Source: Methylobacterium currus (GTDB taxonomy: Bacteria > Pseudomonadota > Alphaproteobacteria > Rhizobiales > Beijerinckiaceae). Taken from it: DNA of 64,000 nt. The stretch is taken from NCBI RefSeq assembly GCF_003058325.1, contig NZ_CP028843.1, forward strand, positions 5,139,001 through 5,203,000, read 5' to 3'. The number at the start of each line of letters is the position of its first letter. The first letter of the stretch is position 1. The translations under genes were made by a program, and so were the position numbers. The notes beneath the pieces are model-generated. The model was given only the letters and a program-made list of their open reading frames with translations, did not search any database and was not told the origin of the DNA. Below are positions 1-7,524 of the stretch, in pieces.

Positions 1-12
1 GGCTGACGGCAT
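1..12 (-). CDS. 5' end of a gene running off the left edge
   Basis: An ATG on the minus strand ends at position 12 and is preceded by a good Shine-Dalgarno (AGGAGGAGA, about 18-26 on the plus axis). Only four codons (M-P-S-A) lie in the window, so nothing can be said about the product. It is in the same orientation as the ClC gene, so the two may be co-transcribed. Confidence 0.5.
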
Positions 13-75
13 GGGTGTCTCCTCCTGTTGTGGTCCCCCGCCGTCGCGCATCCGGACCTGCCGGTCAATCGCCGT

Positions 76-1896
76 TCACGCCACCTCTCCGACGCTCGCC
101 CTGCGCTGGCGGTCGAGTTCGTCGCTGTAGCGCTTGAGGGTGTGCTTCTCGCTCAGGATGCCGATCACCCGCTTGGCCTCGCGGCTCTCGACCACGGCCA
201 GGGCCTCGCTCTCGGACTTGTCGAACAGGGCGACCGCCTCCTTGGCGTTCATCTGCGGCACCAGCACCTGGTCGCGGTAGCGCAGGAGGTCGGCGACCCG
301 GGTCTCGTCGGCCTTGTCGTCGATCGGCGCGGCATGGGCCTCGGCCACCAGCACGATGCCGGCATAGAGCCCGGCCTCGTCGACGGCGACGACCTGGGTG
401 CCGGAGCCGAGCGGGAAGGCGCGCCGGAACGCCGCGAGCGTGGTGTCGCTGCGCACCGTGCGCACCTCCCGGCGCATCAGCTGGCCGACCGTCAGGCTGC
501 GGATCCAGCCGACATCGTGGGCGCTGCGGATCGACTCCCCGCGCAGGTGGAAGCGCCACGTCGCGAAGGAATACCCGAAGGTCTTGCGCACCGTGAGCGA
601 GGAGGCGATCACCGCCACCAGCACCAGGCTGGCGATGGGGAAGTCGCCCGTCACCTCGAGGGCCAGGAACGTCATCGTCATCGGCCCGCCGATCACCGCG
701 ACGGCGAGGGCGCTCATCCCCACCACCGCGTAGGTCACCGGCGGCAGCACCATCGCGACGAGGGGCGGGGCCAGCATCACGAAGATCTTGCCGGCGAGCG
801 CGCCGAGGAAGAGCGAGGCGAAGAACAGCCCGCCGCGGAACCCCGTGCCGATCGAGATCGCCGAGGCCAGCGCCTTGGCGAGGAAGATCAGGATCAGCCC
901 GGCCGCGCCGACCGTGGCGCCGTCCTCCGTCAGGTTGAGATGGAGCGCCCCGTGCCCGGCCGAGAGGACCTGCGGCGTCGCCACGAGGGCCAGAGCCCCG
1001 ACCGCGAGGCCGCCGAGGATGGGCCGGGCCAGCGGCGGCACCTTCGTGCGGCGCACCCCCTCCTCCACCAGCGTGACGCCCTGCATGATCAGGATGCCGA
1101 GCCCGGCGCAGATGAGTCCGAGGCCGAGCGTCGGCAGGTAGTCGGCCGGGCCTACGGCTGGGGTGGCCCCGAGGGTGATGACCGTCTGGTGCCCGAGGAC
1201 CGCCCGCGACACGAAGGCGCCGGCGAGCGCCGCCGTCACCACCGGGGTCAGCGAGGCGATGGCGTAGGTGCCGATGATCAGCTCGAAGGCGTAGAACGCG
1301 CCCGTGAGCGGCGCCCCGAACGCCGCCGCGATGGCGGCGGCCGCCGCGCACCCGACCAGGACCCGCATGTCGTTGCGGCGCAACTCGAAGCTCAAGCCCA
1401 GCCGCGAGGCGACCCCGCCGGAGATCTGGGTGTAGCCGGCCTCGAGCCCGACGGAGGCGCCGCAGCCGTTCGAGATCAGGTTCTGCACCGCGACCAGCAC
1501 CGAATCCCGCAGCGAGAGCCGGCCGCCATGGAGGGCATTGGCCTCGATCGGGTCGATGACCGGGCTGCCGGGCACCCGCCGCACGCGGCTGCCGAGCCAG
1601 ATCACCAGGCCGAGCAGCGCACCTCCCAGGGCCGGCACGCCGAGCGCCACCAGGAGCGGCACGTGGGCCGCCGCGCTCAGGCGCTCGTCGAGATCGAGGC
1701 CGAACAGCCACTCGTGCGCCGCTTGCGCCGCCCAGCCCATGGCGCTGACGAGCAGCCCCGACACGCAGCCGACCAGGGCGGCGAGCAGGATCAGGCCGAT
1801 CTCGCCGCCGCGCACCCAGGCGCGCAGCGCGCCCGGCGCCAGCACGAGGGCGCTCTCCGTGAGGGAGCGGCGGACCGTCTCGGATTTCGGCGTCAT
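76..1896 (-). CDS. ClC-family chloride channel/antiporter with C-terminal CBS domains
   Basis: About 606 residues. The N-terminal two thirds are a ClC chloride-transport fold with many hydrophobic helices. The selectivity-filter region reads GLEAGYTQ, keeping the gating glutamate although the classical GREGP is altered. The GxFxP region reads GFRGGLFFASL. The last ~150 residues (from VGQLMRREVRTV) look like a CBS pair, a nucleotide-sensing module often attached to ClC proteins. The frame extends upstream to 2043, but those 49 codons are arginine/proline rich and not membrane-like. The ATG at 1896 (MTPKSETVRR) is therefore preferred. It should move chloride or nitrate across the inner membrane; the ion and mode cannot be told from sequence. 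Confidence 0.9.
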   Translation of the reverse strand: MTPKSETVRRSLTESALVLAPGALRAWVRGGEIGLILLAALVGCVSGLLVSAMGWAAQAAHEWLFGLDLDERLSAAAHVPLLVALGVPALGGALLGLVIWLGSRVRRVPGSPVIDPIEANALHGGRLSLRDSVLVAVQNLISNGCGASVGLEAGYTQISGGVASRLGLSFELRRNDMRVLVGCAAAAAIAAAFGAPLTGAFYAFELIIGTYAIASLTPVVTAALAGAFVSRAVLGHQTVITLGATPAVGPADYLPTLGLGLICAGLGILIMQGVTLVEEGVRRTKVPPLARPILGGLAVGALALVATPQVLSAGHGALHLNLTEDGATVGAAGLILIFLAKALASAISIGTGFRGGLFFASLFLGALAGKIFVMLAPPLVAMVLPPVTYAVVGMSALAVAVIGGPMTMTFLALEVTGDFPIASLVLVAVIASSLTVRKTFGYSFATWRFHLRGESIRSAHDVGWIRSLTVGQLMRREVRTVRSDTTLAAFRRAFPLGSGTQVVAVDEAGLYAGIVLVAEAHAAPIDDKADETRVADLLRYRDQVLVPQMNAKEAVALFDKSESEALAVVESREAKRVIGILSEKHTLKRYSDELDRQRRASVGEVA

Positions 1897-2079
1897 CGGA
1901 CCGTCGGGGCGGGCTCTCAGGGAATCGGCGGGCGCCGGCAGCGGTTTAGGGCGCGAAGGCCGGCCGGTCGATCGCCATTGCGGCGGTAGCCGGCGCAGTT
2001 TCCCGTCCTTTCGACGCGAAAGGCTCGGATCGGCGCTTGCCACGGCGCTCCGGCCGGACTACACAGCCCCCCGTCGCGA

Positions 2080-2156
2080 GCCGCCATAGCTCAGTTGGTT
2101 AGAGCGCTAGATTGTGGATCTAGAGGTCCCCCGTTCGAGCCGGGGTGGCGGTACCA
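2080..2156 (+). tRNA. tRNA-His (anticodon GTG), CCA encoded, no G-1
   Basis: A full cloverleaf is visible: acceptor GCCGCCA pairing with TGGCGGT, D-arm, anticodon loop TTGTGGA with GTG, T-arm with GTTCGAGC, and genomically encoded CCA. The first pair is G1:U72, the discriminator is A73 and the base before G1 is A. The usual bacterial G-1:C73 histidine identity pair is therefore absent. A subgroup of alphaproteobacteria, including Caulobacter, is known to have tRNA-His of this kind paired with a divergent HisRS. Confidence 0.97.
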
Positions 2157-2292
2157 CGGACACTCGCGGATCGAAGCCCCGGCGCAACGCGCCTCGATCG
2201 GGCGGATCGATCCGAACCAATCCTTTCAAATTTGTTAAAGCATTGGCCAGGAGGTCTGTGCACATCTTTCCCCGGAACGAGGGGAGGACGGT

Positions 2293-2583
2293 GTGCAGCG
2301 CTACTTCTTCGATCTGAGCGCCGGGGCCTGGCAGTGCCAGGACGATATCGGGCTGATTCTCTGCAGCCAGGACGAGATCCGCGGCGAGGCGACCCGGACG
2401 GCGATCGAGTTCGCCGGGGCCGGCCTGCCCGGCGCCGATCTCTCCGACCTGAAGGTCCGGGTCCGCGACCGGGCGGGCACTGCCGTCATGACCGTGAGCC
2501 TCGCCCTCACCGTGCGCGGGCCGGAGGAGCCGGTGCGGCTGGCCTCGCGGCCGGCCCGGCCGCGGATGGTGCGGGCTGCCTGA
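2293..2583 (+). CDS. DUF6894-type small protein
   Basis: 96 residues starting at GTG (MQRYFFDLSAG), with GGGGAGGA just upstream. The opening RYFFD, the DEIRGEA helix and the end ...VRDRAGTAVMTVSLAL match the pattern of DUF6894 proteins, which are very numerous in Methylobacterium and Bradyrhizobium and have no known function. It starts about 135 bases after the tRNA and is convergent with the VanZ-like gene. Soluble, no signal peptide. Family assignment is by recollection of the motif pattern. Confidence 0.75.
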   Translation: MQRYFFDLSAGAWQCQDDIGLILCSQDEIRGEATRTAIEFAGAGLPGADLSDLKVRVRDRAGTAVMTVSLALTVRGPEEPVRLASRPARPRMVRAA

Positions 2584-2617
2584 GGGCAGCGTTCGGGCCT
2601 GACGGCAATGCCGGGGG

Positions 2618-2995
2618 TCAGGCCCTCGACCCGGCCGCGATCCGGCGGCCGGCGACGGTGCGCGCGACGGCGAGCCCCAGCAGGGCGCCGCCCGCGCTCG
2701 CCGCGAAGTCGATCGCTTGCGCGGTGCGGCCCGGAACCCAGATCTGCCCGACCTCGAGGATGCCCGCGAGGAGGGTGAGTGCGAGGCCGAGCCGCCAGGC
2801 CGGCAGGCGGGGGAAGCCGAGGCCGAGGAGGCCGGCCGTGCCCGCATAGGCGACGAGGTGCTCCAGCTGACCGACCGTGCCGGTGCGCAACTCCCAGTCC
2901 TTCGGGATCCAGGACAGCCAGACCAGCACCGGTAGGCAGGCGAGGCCCGCCATCCCGGCGATGCGCCTCGGCTCCGGCAGCGCGGTCCGTCCCAT
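2618..2995 (-). CDS. VanZ-like membrane protein
   Basis: 125 residues with four hydrophobic helices. It shows VanZ-family hallmarks: WIPK early, an H in QLEHLVAYAG, LEVGQIWVPGRTAQAIDF, and a final helix GGALLGLAVA. Two ATGs lie six bases apart. The downstream one (2995, MGRTALPEPRR) sits about seven bases from the GGAGGA, whereas the upstream one (3001) almost touches it, so 2995 is chosen. VanZ-like proteins are inner-membrane proteins of unclear role outside teicoplanin resistance clusters, and no resistance genes are nearby. Confidence 0.8.
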   Translation of the reverse strand: MGRTALPEPRRIAGMAGLACLPVLVWLSWIPKDWELRTGTVGQLEHLVAYAGTAGLLGLGFPRLPAWRLGLALTLLAGILEVGQIWVPGRTAQAIDFAASAGGALLGLAVARTVAGRRIAAGSRA

Positions 2996-3208
2996 GCCCA
3001 TCTCCTCCGCTGGGATCCGCCCTGCCGGATCCGCCCTGCCCGATCGGTCCGGGCGCTCCGCCGATCGTCTGCCATGCAGCCTCGGCCGGGCAAGCGCGCC
3101 ATCCGGTGCGGCACCGCCCCCGCCCTTCGCGATCGGGGTTAAGCCGATGGGTGGAGCGGAACGATCCTGCTCTTGACACGATACCCGGTGACGAACCGGA
3201 GGCGCCCG

Positions 3209-3421
3209 ATGACCGACATTGCCGAGACCTCCCTCCCGGCCGCCGGCGATCCGCCAGAGATCGTCCGGGAGGAGGAGGCGTTCCACATCCCGGACGACCT
3301 CGCGCAGGCGCTGACCGAGTTCGCCGCGGTGGAGCAGCTCTCCCGCGGCGAAGCGATCTGCCTCGTCCTGCGGGAGTACCTGCGGGTGAAGGGCTATCTG
3401 AAGGGCGCGCCTGTCGTCTGA
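3209..3421 (+). CDS. small protein resembling a ribbon-helix-helix domain
   Basis: 70 residues from the ATG at 3209, which has CGGAGG nine bases upstream. An in-frame ATG 36 bases earlier has no ribosome site. After an acidic N-terminus the protein reads FHIPDDLAQALTEFA, then LSRGEAICLVLREYL. This is a short strand followed by two helices, as in CopG/Arc-type DNA-binding domains. There is no toxin partner next to it. The RHH reading is a fold guess; it could equally be a lineage-specific small protein. Confidence 0.55.
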   Translation: MTDIAETSLPAAGDPPEIVREEEAFHIPDDLAQALTEFAAVEQLSRGEAICLVLREYLRVKGYLKGAPVV

Positions 3422-3453
3422 CGCACGTCGCCTGCCCCTTGGCCTGGGGCCGG

Positions 3454-3642
3454 TCAGGCCGCGCCGCGCAGCTGGATCTCCAGGCGGCCGACATCCTCGG
3501 TCAGCCGCTCGACATGGCGCCGGGCCTCGCCGTCCTCGGGCGAGGCCCGCAGCGCCTCGGACGCCGCCGCCAGCGACTCGCGCTTGGCCTGCAGCGCATA
3601 GGCGATCTGGGCCCGGGCCATCTCGGGTGTCCTGTCGGCCAT
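3454..3642 (-). CDS. small hypothetical helical protein
   Basis: 62 residues from the ATG at 3642, preceded by GAGGAGAGAC. Almost wholly alpha-helical and charged (MADRTPEMARAQ, then heptad-like leucines to the end), suggesting a short coiled coil. The frame stays open another 34 codons upstream, but that part is Arg/Pro rich and lacks a ribosome site. No family recognised. Confidence 0.5.
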   Translation of the reverse strand: MADRTPEMARAQIAYALQAKRESLAAASEALRASPEDGEARRHVERLTEDVGRLEIQLRGAA

Positions 3643-3833
3643 GTCTCTCCTCCTCTCTTGACGAGCGCTCTTGCCCGGCGACGCCTTGCCGGGCGGCGCG
3701 TCGGGCCGTCTCGGGCCAACGCGCGGAACGCGGCCCGGATGCAACTGCGGCAGACGATGCCAGCGTGCGACGCGAAGCGCAGGCCCCCGCGGGAGGAGCC
3801 TGCGCCATGGTCACGGTGCCGGCGGGACTTGCG

Positions 3834-4118
3834 TCAGCAGTCGTTGGCCTGCTGCGCGGCGGTCTTGTCGCCCTTCGACTGCCGGCTGACGTCGGCCGGC
3901 GAGGTCGCAGTCTGCGAGCCGAGATTTTGCATCGCCCCGACGGTGCCAGGCGATTCGGCCTTCGCGCCGGGCGTGACCGAGGCGGTGGAGGGCGGATCGA
4001 CGTTCGAGCTCTTATCCATCTTCTGCGCGGTCTGACCGGGCGCGCAGGGACCGGCAGCTGCGCCGAGCGTCCCAGCGAGCAGGAAGAGTCCGGCACCGAG
4101 CGCGGTAAAGCGTGTCAT
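3834..4118 (-). CDS. small exported protein of unknown function
   Basis: 94 residues beginning MTRFTALGAGLFLLAGTLG, a clear signal peptide ending near AAAGPC. The mature part is short, polar and disordered-looking (SPADVSRQSKGDKTAAQ) and ends in Cys. It has two Cys in all, one just after the predicted cleavage point and one at the C-terminus. AGGAAATTCG serves as ribosome site. A GGAAC-N17-TGTT element on the same strand lies about 33 bases upstream, so it may be a stress-response gene. Function unknown. Confidence 0.65.
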   Translation of the reverse strand: MTRFTALGAGLFLLAGTLGAAAGPCAPGQTAQKMDKSSNVDPPSTASVTPGAKAESPGTVGAMQNLGSQTATSPADVSRQSKGDKTAAQQANDC

Positions 4119-4150
4119 CGAATTTCCTCCGAAGGTTGTTCTTCCCGCTC

Positions 4151-4176
4151 AACAACCACCGCACTTCCCCGGTTCC
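4151..4176 (-). promoter_or_regulatory. possible EcfG (general stress) promoter
   Basis: On the minus strand GGAAC (4172-4176) and TGTT (4151-4154) are 17 bases apart. EcfG-type promoters of Methylobacterium read roughly GGAAC-N16/17-CGTT, so one position differs. It lies 33 bases upstream of the exported-protein start codon. An element with the same spacing and -10 lies in front of the glycine-zipper gene at 5887. Chance matches of this weak motif are expected in GC-rich DNA. Confidence 0.35.
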
Positions 4177-4316
4177 TCGCTCCATCCCTCGCCATTGGGC
4201 TGCGGCACGACGCCCCGATCTTCGCGAACGCGCTGATCCGAAACCCGGATTCGAAAGCGTGCCGGGGTGACAGCGCTGCCACTCGTTTCGACCGCGGTCG
4301 AATTCGAAAATTCCGC

Positions 4317-4344
4317 TTGCGTTTTGTGCGACGCACGCTAGTTT
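4317..4344 (+). promoter_or_regulatory. possible sigma-70 promoter of the mmgR-like RNA
   Basis: TTGCGT (4317-4322) and TAGTTT (4339-4344) are separated by 16 bases, placing a start near 4351. That gives an RNA of about 90 bases ending at the terminator, close to the size of rhizobial MmgR. One palindrome lies inside the spacer and the other directly downstream of the -10, which suits repression. Confidence 0.45.
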
Positions 4345-4355
4345 GTGCATCGCAC
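4326..4355. promoter_or_regulatory. two tandem GTGC-N3-GCAC palindromes (PhaR-like operators)
   Basis: GTGC-GAC-GCAC (4326-4336) and GTGC-ATC-GCAC (4345-4355) have centres 19 bases apart, about two helical turns. PhaR of other alphaproteobacteria binds TGC-N3-GCA-type palindromes. The identical half-sites recur upstream of the phasin gene (12161-12171). Binding by PhaR is inferred. Confidence 0.55.
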
Positions 4356-4440
4356 GGTCGCGATGGCGTCGCGGCCTTGCTGCCCTCTTTGGGCGTTTCC
4401 TCCCTAGACTTCGGGCCGCTCGCAAGAGCGGCCTTTTTTC
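4351..4440 (+). ncRNA. mmgR: small RNA of the MmgR (alpha-r8) family
   Basis: The non-coding interval carries the 10-mer TTTCCTCCCT (4396-4405), the unpaired core reported for the alphaproteobacterial mmgR family. A small hairpin GCCC-TCTTT-GGGC (4382-4394) precedes it. A strong terminator follows. In Sinorhizobium meliloti MmgR limits polyhydroxybutyrate accumulation; its CU-rich core is suited to pairing with Shine-Dalgarno sequences. The 5' end is an estimate from the promoter and is uncertain by about 10 bases. No open reading frame with coding character overlaps it on this strand. Confidence 0.75.
4414..4439 (+). terminator. Rho-independent terminator of the mmgR-like RNA
   Basis: Perfect 8-bp stem GGCCGCTC/GAGCGGCC with a GCAA tetraloop followed by six T. 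Confidence 0.9.
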
Positions 4441-4580
4441 TTGGCTGCGAGGCCGGGAGAGGCTGGCATCCCCCGGGCCGACACGCCGGCGCCATAGGGC
4501 ACCAACGCGACGAGGGGCCGCGTGGCGCAGCCCCTCGACGGTGAGAGAGCGGGATGTCCGGACCGGCGGTCGCCGGCGCC

Positions 4581-4880
4581 TCAGCTCGGCAACACCTCGG
4601 CCGGGCGTGACAGGGCATAGAGGCTCGCCCCCGCATCGGCCCCGACCACCCGCACCAGGGCGGCCTCGTCGCAGGTACCCGCGATGCGCAGCCCGAGCCG
4701 GTGCAGGTGATCCTTGTCGGTGCAATAGGCCGCCAGCCGCGCCCGTCCGGTCTCCGGCATGCGCGAGACCAGGGCATCGACATCGTCCTCGCTGGCCCGG
4801 TGCAGGACGGCGAGCAGCTCGAGCGGGATCGGGTAGCGCGCGAACGCCGTGGGCAGCGGGCGGGTCTGATGCTGGGCCAT
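4581..4880 (-). CDS. small hypothetical protein
   Basis: 99 residues, MAQHQTRPLPTAF..., with GAGGTG just upstream of the ATG. Soluble, mixed helix; contains SRMPETGRARLAAYC and CDEAALVRVVGADAG. No signal peptide or known domain. GC-rich codon use fits a real gene. It is a stand-alone gene between the mmgR-like RNA and a 330-base gap. Function unknown. Confidence 0.6.
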   Translation of the reverse strand: MAQHQTRPLPTAFARYPIPLELLAVLHRASEDDVDALVSRMPETGRARLAAYCTDKDHLHRLGLRIAGTCDEAALVRVVGADAGASLYALSRPAEVLPS

Positions 4881-5211
4881 GGATCACCTCGGTGCGGTCA
4901 GCTTTGCCCGATTCTCGACCGCTTATGGTTAGCGATCGGTTAAGGGCGCCGCGCGAACTCCTCCGACCCGTTGCCGAAGAGGAATGCGGCACGTGCCGTG
5001 GTGGCGTGAAGCCCGCCGCGTCAGTCGGACCGGCGGGCGCGGCACCAGGTCGCAACGATCAGGACGGCGGTTCAGCACCCGTTACGGCGTCGCGCCTCAA
5101 TGCGACGAGGTCGCGCGGCGCGTGTCGTTACGCATAACGTATGGTGCAACCTTTCGTGCGAAAACTTGTATTGCCAATCCCGCACGACATTGCGGACCGG
5201 ACTGACAGGTG
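4881..5211. other. intergenic region with a palindrome
   Basis: No gene seen in 331 bases. It is more AT-rich near its right end and contains the inverted repeat CGTTA-CGCA-TAACG (5126-5139), about 75 bases upstream of the membrane-anchored winged-helix-like gene. This could be an operator for that gene. Confidence 0.4.
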
Positions 5212-5790
5212 ATGAACGAAGAGACCAGCACGGACACGGTTTCCGCCGAAGCCGTGCGCCGCAGCCTCGACGGCTGCCTGCGCGCGCCCGCGTTCCGGCG
5301 GTCGCAGAAGCTGGCCGCCTTCCTGAGCTACATCGTCGAGGAGGAACTGGCGGGACGGGGCGAGGCCATCAAGGCCTACAGCATCGCCACCCAGGCCCTC
5401 GGCCGGGCCGACAGCTTCGACGCGAGCAACGATCCGAGCGTGCGGGTCGAGGCCGGGCGCCTGCGCCGCGTCCTCGACGAGGTCTATGCCGAGGAGGGCC
5501 GGCGCTGGCCGGTCCGGATCCTGGTGCCGGTCGGCGCCTACCGCCCGAGCTTCGAGCCGCAGGCCGAGGAGGACCCCCGGCCCCCTGAGACGCTGCGTCC
5601 CGCCTCCGCTCCCGCCCCGGTTCCCGTGTCGGCCGCGACGGTCACGCCTTCGCTGGGGAGCATGGGCGCCAAGGCCCTGGCGCTGTTCGAGACCCGCGGC
5701 CAGGCCGTGCTGGCCCTGCTGCTCGCCGTCATCGCGCTCCTGCTCGCCGTCGAGATCGCATTGCAGATCTACGTCCTCGCCCATGACTGA
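5212..5790 (+). CDS. tail-anchored protein with a winged-helix-like domain
   Basis: 192 residues from the ATG at 5212 (a GTG directly before it is also possible). Residues ~8-110 match the N-terminal module found at the front of many rhizobial adenylate-cyclase/TolB/TPR proteins: RSQKLAAFLSYIVEEEL, IKAYSIATQALGR, DPSVRVEAGRLRR, then RILVPVGAYRPSFEP. In those proteins the module precedes an effector domain. Here it is followed only by a Pro/Ala linker and one hydrophobic helix (LALLLAVIALLLAVEIAL) at the very C-terminus. The module would sit in the cytoplasm, anchored by its tail. Acting as a membrane-bound regulator is an inference. Confidence 0.7.
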   Translation: MNEETSTDTVSAEAVRRSLDGCLRAPAFRRSQKLAAFLSYIVEEELAGRGEAIKAYSIATQALGRADSFDASNDPSVRVEAGRLRRVLDEVYAEEGRRWPVRILVPVGAYRPSFEPQAEEDPRPPETLRPASAPAPVPVSAATVTPSLGSMGAKALALFETRGQAVLALLLAVIALLLAVEIALQIYVLAHD

Positions 5791-5824
5791 ACATGATCGC
5801 GCGTCGGCTCACGCGGCACGTGAT

Positions 5825-5850
5825 GGAACCGGATCGCGACCTGCGCTGTT
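5825..5850 (+). promoter_or_regulatory. possible EcfG (general stress) promoter
   Basis: GGAAC (5825-5829), 17 bases, TGTT (5847-5850), ending 36 bases before the glycine-zipper start codon. Same layout as the element at 4151-4176. One mismatch to the CGTT -10 consensus. Confidence 0.35.
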
Positions 5851-5886
5851 CAGCCCCGTCCATCACGTGACGTACGGGAGACCACC

Positions 5887-6111
5887 ATGCGCAAGATGAT
5901 CGCCGGAACCGTTCTGGCCGTGGGCCTGGCCGGGTTCGCCGGGGCCGCCGAAGCCAAGGGCTGCATCAAGGGAGCGGTCGTCGGCGGCATCGCCGGCCAC
6001 GCGGTCGGCCACACCTTCGCGGGTGCGGCTGCGGGCTGCGCCGTCGGCCGCCACCAGGCCAACAAGCGCCAGCGCGACCGCGACACCGCGGTCCAGCCGG
6101 CCGCGCGCTGA
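5887..6111 (+). CDS. small exported glycine-zipper protein
   Basis: 74 residues with signal peptide MRKMIAGTVLAVGLAGFAGA (cleavage near AEAKG). The mature part has a glycine zipper (GAVVGGIAGHAVGHTFAGAA, small residues every fourth position) bracketed by two cysteines, CIKGA and GCAVG, then a basic tail. GGGAGACC is the ribosome site. Glycine-zipper proteins of this size are periplasmic or envelope-associated; function unknown. A possible stress promoter lies upstream. Confidence 0.75.
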   Translation: MRKMIAGTVLAVGLAGFAGAAEAKGCIKGAVVGGIAGHAVGHTFAGAAAGCAVGRHQANKRQRDRDTAVQPAAR

Positions 6112-6327
6112 GAGCCGCGTCCGTCGCTGCACCGCAGCATCGCCCGGCACAGTCACCGGCCTGGTTCCGCAGGTCAAGCTTGACCGTAACGAGGCGCGAA
6201 TGCTCGGTGCTCCCTACGGCGAAGCTTATGTGAAGCGACGCTGAGCTCTGCGAGCGTCGCCGTTTTATCGCCACATCTCACCGGCTTCTTGCGTCTCACA
6301 GGCGTGGAAACTGGGGCGAACCATCAC

Positions 6328-7422
6328 ATGCAGCGTCGAGCGGACGGACCGGCACTACGGGGCGGCCTGCGGATGGCGGGGGCTCACGGAGACGTCCTCT
6401 CGCTCGGCACCCGTGCCGCGCATGGCGGCGTGCCCGTCATGGCGCGGACGCTGCTCGCGGCGGGGTGCTTCGCGGCGGGCCTCTCCGCCCTTCTGCACCA
6501 GTACGGCGCCGACCTGATGGCGGCCCGCCCGGCCGTCACCATGATGGCCGACCTCCTGGTGATGCCGACGCCCAAAATTCAGACCGCCAGGGTCCAGCCG
6601 TCCCCCGCCCGCGACACCGCCACGATGGCGCCCTTGCGCGAGCCGGTGCACGACCTCGACACCGCCCTCGGCTCGGCGGGCGTCGACCGGGTCTCCTATG
6701 ACGACCTCCTGGCGGCCAGCACCGGGGGCGACCCCAACGAGGTGCTGAGCTTCGGGCCGATGCGGATCCGCCGCCACCTCGTCCAGACCATCGTGCGGGC
6801 CGCCGCGACCGTGCGCACCGACCCGGTGCTGCTGATGGCGGTGGCCGACAAGGAGTCGAGCTTCCTGACCGAGGTCCAGGCCCGGACCTCCTCGGCCACC
6901 GGCCTCTACCAGTTCATCGAGCGCACCTGGCTGCAGGTGATGCGGGAATTCGGTGCCCAGCACGGCTATGCCCGCGAGGCGGGGCTGATCGGCGAGGACA
7001 ACGCCGTCACGGACGCCGCGGAGCGCGCCCGCATCCTCGACCTGCGCCGCGATCCCTCCCTGGCCGCCCTGATGGCAGGCGAGATGCTGAAGCGCGATGC
7101 GGCCCGCATCGCTGCCCGGATCGGCCGCGACCTCACCCTCGGCGAGACCTACCTTGCCCACTTCCTCGGGCCGGACGACGCCGAACGCTTCATGGCCAAG
7201 GTGGTCGAGGAGCCGAAGGCCGAGGCGGCCGCCCTGCTGCCGAAACCCGCCAAGGCCAACCGCCCGATCTTCTACGAGCGCGTCGGCCGCCGGAAGGCCC
7301 GCAGCCTCACGGTGGCGCAGGTCCACGACAAGTTCGAGGCGATGATGAGCACCCGCGGCGCCCGCTATCGCGACGTCGGCGCCCTGATGGGCGTGATGGC
7401 CTACGCCGCCGATACCCCCTGA
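6328..7422 (+). CDS. SLT-domain lytic transglycosylase
   Basis: 364 residues from the ATG at 6328. Another ATG at 6439 (MARTLLAAGCFAAGL) would start directly with a signal-like helix and may be the true start; neither has a strong ribosome site. The central part is a soluble lytic transglycosylase domain: AVADKESSFLTE contains the catalytic Glu, followed by SSATGLYQFIERTWLQ and later GETYLAHFLG. It cleaves peptidoglycan glycan strands to 1,6-anhydro products, in the periplasm. The C-terminus adds a basic region of unknown role. Confidence 0.85.
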   Translation: MQRRADGPALRGGLRMAGAHGDVLSLGTRAAHGGVPVMARTLLAAGCFAAGLSALLHQYGADLMAARPAVTMMADLLVMPTPKIQTARVQPSPARDTATMAPLREPVHDLDTALGSAGVDRVSYDDLLAASTGGDPNEVLSFGPMRIRRHLVQTIVRAAATVRTDPVLLMAVADKESSFLTEVQARTSSATGLYQFIERTWLQVMREFGAQHGYAREAGLIGEDNAVTDAAERARILDLRRDPSLAALMAGEMLKRDAARIAARIGRDLTLGETYLAHFLGPDDAERFMAKVVEEPKAEAAALLPKPAKANRPIFYERVGRRKARSLTVAQVHDKFEAMMSTRGARYRDVGALMGVMAYAADTP

Positions 7423-7524
7423 GAGCGTGAGAAAAAGCCTTGCCGGTTCGTCTCCTGCTGGGGAAACCTCGCCGCGCGTCGGGGCTTATCCTCCTGAGCG
7501 AGACGAATGGTTCAGGAGGTGACG

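Noticed and set aside
28..1989. Long plus-strand open frame (653 codons) opposite the ClC gene
   Set aside because: A shadow of high GC on the strand opposite a well-conserved membrane protein; composition is Arg/His/Gly rich with no domain.
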